Assembly: GCA_030681135.1 (NCBI GenBank)
Contig: JAUXXF010000001.1
Coordinates: 1 to 64,000, forward strand
Reading direction: 5' to 3'
From: Chlamydiales bacterium
GTDB taxonomy: Bacteria > Chlamydiota > Chlamydiia > Chlamydiales > SM23-39
Length of the DNA stretch: 64,000 nt
Shown: one piece after another, positions 50,232 through 59,115 of the stretch
How positions within the stretch are numbered: the first letter of the stretch is position 1
Layout of the letters: each line of letters begins with the position of its first letter
Program-made: the position numbers and the translations under genes
Notes under the pieces: model-generated
Told to the model about the DNA's origin: nothing
The model's database searches: none
The model's input: the letters and a program-made list of their open reading frames with translations, nothing else

Positions 50232-50672
50232 TCATTGTACTGATTTCGGGGGATCTCGAAAAGAAAATTTCATGCCGGGTTTAATATTATGTTTTTCAAA
50301 CCATCCTCGAGGAACCTCAAGAGCATAAAGAGCCGGAGTTTTGCTTCGGAAACTTTTTAAAGAGCTGTCCTCTTTGCAAGAAGGCATGTCCTCAATGTTT
50401 AATAAAGTACGATCTGAGTCAAAAAAAGCAATCGAAAGAGGAACGTAAGTATTTTTCATCCAATACGAAAGGACTTGAGGGGTTTCATGGATAAATAACA
50501 TTCCTTTTCCTTCAGCAAGTTCTCTGCGAAACATCAATCCTTGCTTTCGACTCTCCTCTTTATCAGCGATTTCTACTGTTAAAGCAATACCAGCTATAGT
50601 CAATTCGCAAGAAGGAAGAAGGGCTATTGCAGATTGTAAGAGGCTTAAAAGCACAAAACAGAAAAATTTCAT
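50232..50672 (-). CDS. DUF192-family secreted protein
   Basis: 146 residues from ATG 50672 (MKFFCFVLLSLLQSAIALLPS), chosen for its signal peptide; a longer frame exists upstream. The body has the DUF192 pattern RKQGLMFRRELAEGKGMLF, then SYWMKNTYVPLSIAFFDSD and ALEVPRGWFEKHNIKPGMKF. Family function is not known; proteins are periplasmic or extracytoplasmic in many bacteria. Divergent from the next gene. Confidence 0.85.
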   Translation of the reverse strand: MKFFCFVLLSLLQSAIALLPSCELTIAGIALTVEIADKEESRKQGLMFRRELAEGKGMLFIHETPQVLSYWMKNTYVPLSIAFFDSDRTLLNIEDMPSCKEDSSLKSFRSKTPALYALEVPRGWFEKHNIKPGMKFSFRDPPKSVQ

Positions 50673-50709
50673 TGAAACACCACATCTCTTTGGTCTATTT
50701 TCAGGGATT

Positions 50710-51687
50710 ATGCGCTGCAAATACATTTTTAGCATCATGATTTCCTGTGCCATTTTTCTAGAGGCGATTGAAGTGGAAACTGAAGAGCTTCCCGCTTCAG
50801 AGCCTTATATTCCTTGGTTTACAGGACCTCTTTTGGCTCCTTCAGGAACTGTTGTTCCCTTGGGCGATATCAACATAGAACCTTATGTCTATGTTGTGGC
50901 TTTCAAAGGAAGTTACGCCCCTGACTGGAAATCACATTCGGCTCCCATTTTTTGGAGTTATGTATTCGATACATATATTCAAGTAGGAATAGCTCCTCGT
51001 GTAGATCTAACCCTCTCGGTGCTTGGAAAGTATAATAAGACGCATGGGAAACACTCTTGGGGTATAGGAGACTCTTTTGCGGCCCTTGGAATCCAGATCT
51101 TGGACGAAACGACTTACATCCCAAACATTAAATTAACGTTCCAAGAGCTGTTCCCTACGGGAACTTATAATTACCTGAATCCAGAAAACTTGTTAACTGA
51201 TGCAATGGGAGGTGGCAGCTATGTCAGCACGTTTGGCGTAATTGTTGCTAAGCTAATCCCTCTTCAGCCTAAAAAATACCTAAATTTTCGCTTGGCAACT
51301 GCAGTGTCATTCTCATCTGCTGTCCGTCTCAAAGGCATGAATTTTTATGGAGGCGTTCCATCAACAAGAGGGACTTATTATCCCTGTAAACAGCTAGAGA
51401 TTGACCTCAGTCTTGAATATAATTTATCAAGGAATTGGGCGTGGGCTTTAGATGTATTCTATATTTATGGAACAAAAAGTTCCTTTCATGGAAAAAATGG
51501 TGAAAATATCTTTTCTAGTCTCGGCGGTCAACTCTCTTCTCCAGCTTCCCAGTTTAGTTTAGCCCCAGCTATCGAATACAACTGGACCAAATCCTTCGGG
51601 CTTATTGCAGGGTGTTGGTTTTCTATCGCTGGAAGCAATTCCTTTATTTTCCGAAATGGCGTTATTGCAGTAAATTATTATAAGTAA
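50710..51687 (+). CDS. Secreted beta-barrel-like outer-membrane protein
   Basis: 325 residues. The signal-like start (YIFSIMISCAIFLEAIEVET) may be followed directly by the mature chain. Alternating strand pattern with many aromatic girdle residues (FRLATAVSFSSAVRLKGMNF, WAWALDVFYIYGTKSSF) and a final strand FRNGVIAVNYYK. The arrangement resembles transporter-type or phenol-degradation MetA-like barrels (VDLTLSVLGKYNK, IGDSFAALGIQILDE), a weak match. The annotated start overlaps the longer frame of the DUF192 gene, supporting the short start there. Confidence 0.65.
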   Translation: MRCKYIFSIMISCAIFLEAIEVETEELPASEPYIPWFTGPLLAPSGTVVPLGDINIEPYVYVVAFKGSYAPDWKSHSAPIFWSYVFDTYIQVGIAPRVDLTLSVLGKYNKTHGKHSWGIGDSFAALGIQILDETTYIPNIKLTFQELFPTGTYNYLNPENLLTDAMGGGSYVSTFGVIVAKLIPLQPKKYLNFRLATAVSFSSAVRLKGMNFYGGVPSTRGTYYPCKQLEIDLSLEYNLSRNWAWALDVFYIYGTKSSFHGKNGENIFSSLGGQLSSPASQFSLAPAIEYNWTKSFGLIAGCWFSIAGSNSFIFRNGVIAVNYYK

Positions 51688-51768
51688 TATTAAGGAATTT
51701 ATTTAGTTTAAATTAAATTTGGTAAAGACTATTATAAGAATACCTTAAAACAAAAACAGGGTATTATT

Positions 51769-52647
51769 ATGAAATATATTTCTTTATCTTTAGCTGCCCT
51801 CCTTTGCTCCACAGCGCCCATCTTTGCAGAGACGGCCATGCAAAGCCCTCAGCAGGTGCAGGTTCAAGAAACAAATCTTCCCAATAATGAAGAATTTGTT
51901 TCATTTGTCCGTGATCAGTATAAGGCTGGAAAGTATCAAAAATTTCTTGAAAAAATGGATCAAGATTATAACCAGGCGAAAACAGATGGTGGTTTAGATG
52001 GGCTCATTGCTATGAGGAAAGAGGATGCCCTGATTGCAGCCGAATACTCTTCTAAGGCAGAGCAGTGGAAGAAAATGGCTAAAAATTGGACTGAAGAGAA
52101 AAATAAAGAATTATTGAAATTGATCGATTCTTCAGACAATTCCCCTCTTGCACAAAAGATCCGCTCTGTTGCGATGGAGATCGACTCTTCTTCTGAAAAG
52201 ACCCTTGATTATTTTGTTCATTTAAGAGAGTTGAATCCAGGAGAGGGGAAAAATCAGGATGAGAATTTCCTCATCGAACAAGATCTGGCGTTAGAATATA
52301 AACAGATCCATCTTGATTCTATCTCTTCTTTAGAGCGCTGGACTCCTGCCGTCCAAGAACAACGTCTTGCTTTGCGTCTTGAGTCTATGGAAAAAACGCT
52401 TGCAGCATCTGAGCAGTTCAAAGATCAAGAGCTAAGACAAAAAGCAGTCACCTTGGCTGGTATGCTTGATCTTTATTACGCTAAACAGATGAATGCAGTA
52501 GATCTTCATCGACTAGCTATGGGAACAATTACTCCAACAAATGATCTTGAAAAGCAAGCAGCTGCTATCCTTTCAGCTTATGAAGGGAAGTTTTCCGATC
52601 TGAGCAAAGACATCTTACAGCAAACTCAAGAAAAATCGTTAGAGTAA
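51769..52647 (+). CDS. Secreted helical protein of unknown function
   Basis: 292 residues. Clear signal peptide with cleavage near residue 20 (YISLSLAALLCSTAPIFAET). The mature protein is helical, acidic and lysine-rich (NEEFVSFVRDQYKAGKYQKF onward), with no cysteines and no membrane segment, so it is likely periplasmic or secreted. No family recognised. The last nine bases overlap the convergent gene. Confidence 0.7.
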   Translation: MKYISLSLAALLCSTAPIFAETAMQSPQQVQVQETNLPNNEEFVSFVRDQYKAGKYQKFLEKMDQDYNQAKTDGGLDGLIAMRKEDALIAAEYSSKAEQWKKMAKNWTEEKNKELLKLIDSSDNSPLAQKIRSVAMEIDSSSEKTLDYFVHLRELNPGEGKNQDENFLIEQDLALEYKQIHLDSISSLERWTPAVQEQRLALRLESMEKTLAASEQFKDQELRQKAVTLAGMLDLYYAKQMNAVDLHRLAMGTITPTNDLEKQAAAILSAYEGKFSDLSKDILQQTQEKSLE

Positions 52648-53913
52648 AAAACTTCTACAAACCGCCCTCAGGCGGACCTTGGTAGATCGGCGCAGCGTTC
52701 TCAAGCCGATCTGCCAATCATATGCTTCATATCCTGCAGATTTGATTTGAGTTGGACGATTTGCTTTGCAAATGTGTCCGCAAAAATCACCGGTTCCCGA
52801 AACAAGCTCAAAACTGATTGAAAAGTGACACTGAGGACTAATCAGGAAAATCGTCTCACCAAGAGAAAAGGTAGTTGCTTTTTGTTCTCCTATTTTCCAA
52901 TCCACCTCTGGCAAAGCGCTACAGTAAAAAGCGACTTCAAATAGCTGATTGTTGGTTAGATCAACATTTTCTGGAAGATCGAAAAGGATCTCCCATTCGC
53001 GCTTTCCTATCAAAGAGACTTCTGAAGGAACCTTTCCTGGAAGAACAATACTGCCCACTTTCGAGCCTTTCCATAAGAAGCGAAACACATCTCCAGGAAG
53101 ATGAGAGGCCCAGCTAGCAAAACAAGCCTCTTCTTCATACACATTTTCCTCTGTTTGCAGGGCGATGTCTGAAAAGGGCCAAAAAGCTGCTAACTGAATT
53201 TGCGAAGAATGATCTTGGAGAAGTCTTGCCGATGAGATTCCCTCCCCTTGCTCGGCAAGCAGCCACTCTAAAAGATGAGGCTGAGGCTCCAGCCCTTCTT
53301 GCTGGTAGGAAAAATGAGGATTGCTTAAGACTTGGAGCTGGGGGTGGAAAGCAGGAGCTTCAAGTAAGATCGGCTCTTTTGTTAATTGTTTGCTGATGAG
53401 CCAATGGGTCCAGTTTTTTTCTGGTCCGATGGCCATGGTTGAATGGCCCTCTTTGCACATGTCGTAGCGAAGCTTCCAAAGATCTGACAGATTTTCTGGA
53501 GAAATGCTGAGACATTTTTCTATAGCTAAAGAGAGTTTTGCTTTCAGTTCAGAAGAGATAACAGAGCTAAAGTGGCGCTCCAACTGAATGAAAAGAGGCG
53601 CGATTTTTAGCCTTTGCAAGGAGCTTTGGCAAGTAGGAAATTCATGCAAATAGATAGGGAAATTCCCATCGGGCGCTTGGAAGGCTAGCAGCCTTTCTAA
53701 AAGAACTTTGCCCTCTAATACGGATTCAACAGTTTTTTGCCGATACAAAGCGAGTACAAAACAAAAGTTTTCATACAAAGGGATTGTATCAGAATGCTCT
53801 TCAAAGCCTTCAAAAGAATGGACAAATTTTGTACGAGGACTTTGCCTCTTTCGGCAAGCGGCTAGACTTAAGTCAATGCAGCGCTTTCGTTTGATGATCG
53901 TTTCAGTATCCAT
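52639..53913 (-). CDS. Protein of unknown function downstream of HAD phosphatase
   Basis: 424 residues, soluble. The N-terminal half looks like an alpha/alpha-toroid (DTIPLYENFCFVLALYRQKT, LLAFQAPDGNFPIYLHEFPT), as in glycosidases and lyases that use helical barrels. The C-terminal part is beta-rich (VGSIVLPGKVPSEVSLIGKR, FDLPENVDLTNNQLFEVAFY). Its start overlaps the HAD gene by 11 bases, suggesting a shared carbohydrate or phosphosugar pathway. I do not recognise catalytic residues. Its very last codons contain a CCGCC-CTCA-GGCGG hairpin (52662-52675) that may serve as terminator for the convergent gene. Confidence 0.6.
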   Translation of the reverse strand: MDTETIIKRKRCIDLSLAACRKRQSPRTKFVHSFEGFEEHSDTIPLYENFCFVLALYRQKTVESVLEGKVLLERLLAFQAPDGNFPIYLHEFPTCQSSLQRLKIAPLFIQLERHFSSVISSELKAKLSLAIEKCLSISPENLSDLWKLRYDMCKEGHSTMAIGPEKNWTHWLISKQLTKEPILLEAPAFHPQLQVLSNPHFSYQQEGLEPQPHLLEWLLAEQGEGISSARLLQDHSSQIQLAAFWPFSDIALQTEENVYEEEACFASWASHLPGDVFRFLWKGSKVGSIVLPGKVPSEVSLIGKREWEILFDLPENVDLTNNQLFEVAFYCSALPEVDWKIGEQKATTFSLGETIFLISPQCHFSISFELVSGTGDFCGHICKANRPTQIKSAGYEAYDWQIGLRTLRRSTKVRLRAVCRSFLL

Positions 53914-54739
53914 ATTGCAAAGCCCATTGAAGTGCTGGAATAATTCCTAATTCTTCTGCCGGCCCAGCCACCCAATCTGCCAACTTTTTTAAAGAATCTG
54001 GGGCTGGAGACATGACAATTTTTACATCGGCCTTTAAGAGCATGCTCTCGTCGTTTTCATCATCTCCCGCGGCAATCACTACCTGACCTCTTCCTTCTTG
54101 TCTGATCATCTCTTCTAAAGCAGTTCCTTTGGATGCCGCTTGATCTGTGAGAAGAAGCAATCTTCCCCCTTCTCCATCAAAAGGATCTCGAATAAAAGCG
54201 ATTTGAAAAAGACCAGTCTCTCGAAGCTTTTCAGCAAGGGTCAACATCTGCTCTTTAGATCCAAAACATTTAATTAATGGGGTGTCAGCGAGTTCTCCAA
54301 AAGAAGCAATTGGACGAGGGGGTTCTTTTTCTCTGAGTTGCAGCTGCTGGACATAAGCTTGCTGTTTAGGAGATAAATTTTTTGGCTTGTAATAACAAAA
54401 ATCCCCATTCTCACAGCCTGAATAGACTAAAAAATTCCCATCAATCCCCTCAAACGCTTGTTCCACTGCAAGGATGGAAGAAGCCGGTAAATACTTTTTG
54501 TGAAGAATTTTTTTGTCAGGCATCTGCAAAATAGCGGAACCATTTTGTACAATGAGCGTATAGGGGAAATGAAACTCTGAAAGTGCCATGGAGGCAAATA
54601 TAGAGGATCTGCCCGTTGCAATAGCTATGTTCCAGCCAGAGCTTTGAAGCTCGTGCAAATACATAATTACAGGGGTAGGGACGGTATACTTGTCTACCGT
54701 AATCGTTCCATCAATATCTAGGGCAATCCAACCTTTCAT
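53903..54739 (-). CDS. HAD-superfamily phosphatase (Cof/MPGP type)
   Basis: 278 residues. Motif I ALDIDGTITVDKY with nucleophile Asp and the second Asp two residues on, motif II IATGRS, motif III Lys in DQAASKGTALEEMI and motif IV AAGDDENDESMLLKAD. Cap type C2B makes it a Cof-like sugar phosphatase, or a relative of mannosyl-3-phosphoglycerate or sucrose phosphatase. Substrate is not decidable. Confidence 0.9.
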   Translation of the reverse strand: MKGWIALDIDGTITVDKYTVPTPVIMYLHELQSSGWNIAIATGRSSIFASMALSEFHFPYTLIVQNGSAILQMPDKKILHKKYLPASSILAVEQAFEGIDGNFLVYSGCENGDFCYYKPKNLSPKQQAYVQQLQLREKEPPRPIASFGELADTPLIKCFGSKEQMLTLAEKLRETGLFQIAFIRDPFDGEGGRLLLLTDQAASKGTALEEMIRQEGRGQVVIAAGDDENDESMLLKADVKIVMSPAPDSLKKLADWVAGPAEELGIIPALQWALQYGY

Positions 54740-54768
54740 GGCCCAAGTTTACCAAAATGTGATTTCTT

Positions 54769-55158
54769 TTGCGAAGAATCAAAAAAGCATCTACGATTTA
54801 TCTCATGATATCATGGATTGCCCAACTCTCTCCTTCTTTGGAAACCTCTCCAGTTGAGCTCCCGTCTGTCACAGAAATGACGACAAATTACGGCTCGGCG
54901 ATTGCCCACATGCTGCTTACGTTCACAGCTGTGATCGCTTTGCTTTTCGTCTCTTTTTGGTTTTTACGCCGCCTTATCCAAAACCGGCTGCAAAAAGGAG
55001 GCGGAGATCAGGCTATTCAAATCCTGGAAAAACGGATGATCAGCCCTAAGACCATGCTCTATTGGATCGAAGTAGAGGGTAAAAAAATTCTTATCGCAGA
55101 GTCCCACCTCGAAGTTCGTAAAATAGAAAGTTATACTATTGACTCCATAAATAAATAG
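54769..55158 (+). CDS. FliO-like small membrane protein
   Basis: 129 residues from TTG 54769, or 117 from ATG 54805. One membrane helix (AHMLLTFTAVIALLFVSFWF) is followed by a short cytoplasmic domain RRLIQNRLQKGGGDQAIQIL and KRMISPKTMLYWIEVEGKKI, ending SHLEVRKIES. This matches the FliO layout (one helix, then small beta domain with I-L-E-R-x-S/ISPK). FliO assists assembly of flagellar export gates; with no flagellar genes here, it may be a remnant or serve the related type III system. Confidence 0.65.
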   Translation: MRRIKKASTIYLMISWIAQLSPSLETSPVELPSVTEMTTNYGSAIAHMLLTFTAVIALLFVSFWFLRRLIQNRLQKGGGDQAIQILEKRMISPKTMLYWIEVEGKKILIAESHLEVRKIESYTIDSINK

Positions 55159-55212
55159 ATTGAAGATAATTGCGTTTTGATTATAAAATTAATGCAAAAA
55201 AACGGAGTTTTT

Positions 55213-55518
55213 ATGTTATCTTCTTTATCAAGTCTATTTATAGAAGCAACTCAAGATTCTAAGTTTAAAAGATTCTATGAAATAGAGAGGAATCCTGTGG
55301 CTGGACTTTTGGTCTCTCCTCAAATAGCCTTTGGCTCAGCTCTTCTTGCTATCAATTACTTTGCAAGCTCCACCTCTTATTATGAGGAAAAACCCTCCGA
55401 ACGAGCAAGATGTTGGAACCTAGGCTGTCAGTGCGCTCTCGTATTTGGCAATCAAATTCTAAATATTTTTACATTAGGGGTTCTTAATAACGTTCTTCTG
55501 CGCGTTATCAGTAAATAA
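55213..55518 (+). CDS. Small membrane-associated protein of unknown function
   Basis: 101 residues from ATG 55213, preceded by CGGAG (a longer frame starts at 55177). Two mild hydrophobic stretches (PQIAFGSALLAINYFASS and CQCALVFGNQILNIFTLGVL) with three cysteines in a short segment (CWNLGCQCALVF). It precedes the protease-like gene by nine bases, so it may be a partner or chaperone, though no chaperone family is evident. Confidence 0.55.
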   Translation: MLSSLSSLFIEATQDSKFKRFYEIERNPVAGLLVSPQIAFGSALLAINYFASSTSYYEEKPSERARCWNLGCQCALVFGNQILNIFTLGVLNNVLLRVISK

Positions 55519-55527
55519 AAGGTTTAT

Positions 55528-56646
55528 ATGACGTCTATAGCATCCCCGCTTTCTTCTTGCAGTGATCTAAAAAGATTTTTTGCTGCTTCGCCGCAAATCG
55601 ACGAAGTATTAAAACATTCTCACGAATCTTTTTCTGAAACTGCCAGAGCTGCTCAGATGCTAAATGGTCGCTGGTATGTTTGTCAGATGGCTACAGCGCC
55701 CTTTCGCAACATAATAGCACTTTTCTTACAAGCGCTCGCCTCTTTTGCTGCATATATGAACCTTCAATCATTGGAAACGACACTAAAAGAGAAAATCGTC
55801 TTTTTGCAAGAAGGATTTATTGATAAAAGATTGGCCAACATACACATCGCAGATTCTTCAAATCGCTACGATCCTAAAACTCGATTTCATGTTGCGATAG
55901 ATTCTGAAGTGTTTAACATGATAGAAAAAAGATATGAGGATCTAGATCGGCAAATAAAATGGACGTCTCTTAGTCAAGGCGTTTGTCAAGGCATGTCTAT
56001 TTGGTTTTTGTACCTTTATTTCAAGACGCGTGCGTCATTTCAAGATCCTAAAGCTCATATAGCGTGTTTAACCAATCTATTTGCCAATCAAGCAGGAGTG
56101 GAAGCTAATTTACTACAAATTTTTAAGCTTAAAGAGGTTTTAGAGTTTTTAGATTTAAGAATAGATTTAGAGAGTTGCGAATCTAAGCATTCTTTATTTT
56201 TTCAAGGCGAGGATGAATTTTCTTTGTGTAGTTTAAAATTACAGACAACTCAAAATTCAGAAGAAACGGAAAATATAATTAAACAGCTAAACCAGCTTCC
56301 AAATGGTGCTTATATAATAAGAGTCCCCATTCACTCATGTGTTTATATAAAAACAGAGAATTATGTATTCTTTTTCGATCCCTCTGCAGGAACTGTTGCT
56401 ATCAATGTTGATTCGCCGAATTATAACCTTGGTTTGTTTAGATTTTTAACAATTCAAGCAATTCATTACGAAAATTTAGCGTTTAATAAAGTATTTAATA
56501 AGGTGGTTGAAGAATTGAACCTATCCCCTAGTCAGGCGAACATCTTAAGCTCTAGCGAACTAAAGAATATGATAGAAGAGATTACTGCGAACTCTCCAAA
56601 TATAAAATTTATCCCCATTTCTACCGCTCAGACTTTTTATCCTTAG
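55528..56646 (+). CDS. YopT-like (C58-type) cysteine protease candidate
   Basis: 372 residues. No signal peptide. A catalytic-like triad is readable with YopT/AvrPphB spacing and surroundings: Cys153 in SQGVCQGMSIWFLYLYF (compare GxCxGLSxxW), His269 in VPIHSCVYIK, and Asp284 in YVFFFDPSAGTV (compare the FFDPNxGE of C58). The region between is helical. C58 peptidases cleave host proteins near lipidated termini or signalling kinases. N-terminal Ser/Ala-rich sequence is compatible with type III export. Family membership is inferred from motifs without database support. Confidence 0.6.
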   Translation: MTSIASPLSSCSDLKRFFAASPQIDEVLKHSHESFSETARAAQMLNGRWYVCQMATAPFRNIIALFLQALASFAAYMNLQSLETTLKEKIVFLQEGFIDKRLANIHIADSSNRYDPKTRFHVAIDSEVFNMIEKRYEDLDRQIKWTSLSQGVCQGMSIWFLYLYFKTRASFQDPKAHIACLTNLFANQAGVEANLLQIFKLKEVLEFLDLRIDLESCESKHSLFFQGEDEFSLCSLKLQTTQNSEETENIIKQLNQLPNGAYIIRVPIHSCVYIKTENYVFFFDPSAGTVAINVDSPNYNLGLFRFLTIQAIHYENLAFNKVFNKVVEELNLSPSQANILSSSELKNMIEEITANSPNIKFIPISTAQTFYP

Positions 56647-56953
56647 AAGATTTGGCCTGTTTTCTTCCTGCTGTTACCACAGAAGAAAGAGCGACAACAA
56701 GAAATAAACAATAGATCCAGAAAAATAGATCTACTGGAAAAGTCATATAATAGACGAGCAGACTGGCTAGCAATAATAAAGCGCCGCCAATGGCCATAAT
56801 AGAGCTTGGCAACAAAAATTCGAGGAAAATTAAAAATAGACCAGTAAATGATAAAGCGATTACAAAAACCATATAGAAAATGATCTTAGCGCTTTTCCTC
56901 TTATCGATCAAGGTTTTGAATAAACTGACAGATACAATGAGCGGTATAATCAA
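56621..56953 (-). CDS. Small integral membrane protein
   Basis: Up to 110 residues; the ATG at 56953 overlaps hemL by 53 bases, while TTG 56911 would give 96 residues starting LIDKRKSAK, just at the hemL stop. Three or four hydrophobic segments (IIFYMVFVIALSFTGLFLIF, SIMAIGGALLLLASLLVYYM, VDLFFWIYCLFLVVALSSV) and a charged tail (KQAKSSKDKKSER). Layout recalls NfeD-like or small DUF membrane proteins. It converges on the protease-like gene, overlapping its end by 26 bases. Confidence 0.6.
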   Translation of the reverse strand: MIIPLIVSVSLFKTLIDKRKSAKIIFYMVFVIALSFTGLFLIFLEFLLPSSIMAIGGALLLLASLLVYYMTFPVDLFFWIYCLFLVVALSSVVTAGRKQAKSSKDKKSER

Positions 56954-58199
56954 TATGCTCTAACGTGTGGGCGCTCGAAATAAACCAGGCTTCTTGAGAA
57001 GCTGGTGGAATGTAAATATTTTTTTCGAACATATATTGAAAAAACTGCGTGAAGAGCTGTTCATTTACTTTCCTAGTATCTTGTTTATTCATCACTTTCT
57101 CGGGGCCGAAAAAGATGGTAAACATCGATCCTACTTGCTGGATACAAACAGGCGCACCTAGGTTCTCGATGGTTTTTCTTATAGGAGATAGTAGCCGATT
57201 GGTTTTTGAGAGCAGCTCTTCATAAAATCCGGGCTGTTGGGCAAGACAAAGTGTCTCGAAGCCAGCTCTCATAGCTATTGGATTTCCCGATAAAGTACCT
57301 GCTTGGTACACCTGACCTAAAGGAGCCAAGTGATCCATAATATGAGCTTTGCCGCCGACTGCTGCCGCCGGAAAGCCCCCTCCGATGATTTTACCAAAAC
57401 AGGTTAAGTCGGGCTCGACTTGGTAGAGATGCTGAGCGCCGTGCAAACCAACCCGAAACCCTGTGATCACCTCATCAAAAATCAACAGAGCACCTACTCG
57501 AGCAGTTTCCTCTCGAAGAAGCTGTAAAAATCCAGGTTCTGGAGGAACTACCCCCATATTGCCAGCTACAGGCTCAACAATGACAGCTGCAACCTTTTCT
57601 GCTAGTGGGTGCGTCCGAAAAAAAGAGCGAACCTCGGCGCTATCATTAAATGAAAAGAGCAACGTATCGGCAATGGCCCCTGGATGGATGCCTTTTGAAG
57701 TGGCCAAGGGGTTTAAACTTGAAACCCCAGATCCTGCTTGCACGAGAAGAGCATCATGGTGTCCATGATAGTTGCCGATGAATTTAAGGATTTTGGGCCT
57801 CTCTGTATACCCTCTTGCAATCCGAAGGGCAGTCATCGTGGATTCAGTGCCTGAAGAAACAAACCGAATTTTTTCTACTGAAGGGATGAGGTTTACGATT
57901 TTTTCTGCAAGTTGCTGTTCTATTTGTGTAGCGATGCCAAAGGAGGAGCCTTTTAACATCTGCTCGTAAGCTGCTTGTACTATTTGAGGATGGGCATGGC
58001 CAAGAATAAGAGCTCCCCAACTGAGACAATAATCAATGAATACGTGGCCATCTACATCTTGAATTTGATCGCCTTTGCCTGATTCAACTATTAAAGGGGT
58101 TATTCCTAATCCTTTAAAAGCCCTAACCGGCGAATTGACGCCTCCAGGGATTACACGGCAGGCTTTTTGATAGATAGTTTCAGATCGTGGGCGTAGCAT
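56901..58199 (-). CDS. hemL: Glutamate-1-semialdehyde 2,1-aminomutase
   Basis: 432 residues. PLP-dependent class III aminotransferase: FVSSGTESTMTALRIARGYT, the D in LIFDEVITGFRVG and the Schiff-base Lys in DLTCFGKIIGGGFPAAAVGG. The N-terminus VIPGGVNSPVRAFKGLGITP is HemL-specific and separates it from other transaminases. It makes 5-aminolevulinate in the C5 pathway of haem synthesis. Confidence 0.96.
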   Translation of the reverse strand: MLRPRSETIYQKACRVIPGGVNSPVRAFKGLGITPLIVESGKGDQIQDVDGHVFIDYCLSWGALILGHAHPQIVQAAYEQMLKGSSFGIATQIEQQLAEKIVNLIPSVEKIRFVSSGTESTMTALRIARGYTERPKILKFIGNYHGHHDALLVQAGSGVSSLNPLATSKGIHPGAIADTLLFSFNDSAEVRSFFRTHPLAEKVAAVIVEPVAGNMGVVPPEPGFLQLLREETARVGALLIFDEVITGFRVGLHGAQHLYQVEPDLTCFGKIIGGGFPAAAVGGKAHIMDHLAPLGQVYQAGTLSGNPIAMRAGFETLCLAQQPGFYEELLSKTNRLLSPIRKTIENLGAPVCIQQVGSMFTIFFGPEKVMNKQDTRKVNEQLFTQFFQYMFEKNIYIPPASQEAWFISSAHTLEHIDYTAHCICQFIQNLDR

Positions 58200-58220
58200 A
58201 AGGCTAGCATAAAGAGCAGC

Positions 58221-59027
58221 CTACCAAAAGTCAAAATTTTCTTCCTGTCCTTGTTGGATTACGTCTTCATCTTCTTCAGTAAGAGGAACTTTTTTCTTAT
58301 CCGTATTTTCTGGGGGTGGCTCGGGAGGAGGAGGGTTTGAAGAAGAAGCGCTGGACATTGTGACTGTATTGCCAGATGGGGGTGTTGTTTGAGGAGCGGG
58401 TTTTTTCGTTTGCGACGGCTGATTTGGTTTGTTAGCGCCTTGAGGAGTCGAGGATTTGTTATTAGAAGGTGTAGATGTGGGTTTTTTAGCCTGGGAAGGA
58501 GGTTCGGGTTTTTGATCTTGCTGTTTCTTGTCTCCGCCTGAGGGATTTGAGGGTTGATTTTGCGGTTTAGTCGGCCCTGTAGGTGGAGTTTTAGCAGGAG
58601 ATGATTTTGATGGCTTATTCAATATTTTTTCCAAGTCATTATCTTCCTTGGATTTATTTTCAGCTTCTATCTCAGCATTTTTTTGGCTTAGCGCTTTGTA
58701 ATAATCGTGATATCCTTTGCCTAACAAAATCTCATTTTTAAAAGTGATCGGCGTTAGATTCTTGTGAGTCAATGTTTCTTGTTGCAACAGGGTTAAGTTT
58801 GTAATATAAAACCAAATCTCATAGTGGTCCTCATCGACATCAAACTTCTCGTTTCGATAAGGTTTGCGCATGATTTGAAACACCTGTTTAGAACTCATAC
58901 CGACTGAAAGACGAGCAAGATTTTCAACATTGCGTTGGGCTATGCTCGCTGTTGATAAAGAATCATTTTCGATACATCCTGTCCAAAACAATCCGGAAGC
59001 TAGAAGAAAAAAACCGAACCGTTTCAT
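58221..59027 (-). CDS. Lipoprotein with Pro/Lys/Gln-rich tail
   Basis: 268 residues. Signal peptide with lipobox FWTGC (Cys18). The folded part is a small domain (about 35-120; VENLARLSVGMSSKQVFQIM then RKPYRNEKFDVDEDHYEIWFY) resembling SmpA/OmlA (BamE-like) or DUF3192 folds. A low-complexity tail of about 140 residues rich in Pro, Lys, Gln, Ser and Thr follows. The tail could span the periplasm or be surface-exposed. The core similarity is a pattern-level guess. Confidence 0.75.
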   Translation of the reverse strand: MKRFGFFLLASGLFWTGCIENDSLSTASIAQRNVENLARLSVGMSSKQVFQIMRKPYRNEKFDVDEDHYEIWFYITNLTLLQQETLTHKNLTPITFKNEILLGKGYHDYYKALSQKNAEIEAENKSKEDNDLEKILNKPSKSSPAKTPPTGPTKPQNQPSNPSGGDKKQQDQKPEPPSQAKKPTSTPSNNKSSTPQGANKPNQPSQTKKPAPQTTPPSGNTVTMSSASSSNPPPPEPPPENTDKKKVPLTEEDEDVIQQGQEENFDFW

Positions 59028-59115
59028 AACGCTCTCCTTATCATCTTATTTGAGCGAATACTTGAAAATAGGTCCGATGTCAAGGGTTATACCGATTCTT
59101 CAAGTTGTTTCGGTA

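Noticed and set aside
50673..50753. Longer DUF192 frame starting at 50753
   Set aside because: It would overlap the divergent barrel gene and bury the signal peptide at MKFFCFVLLS.
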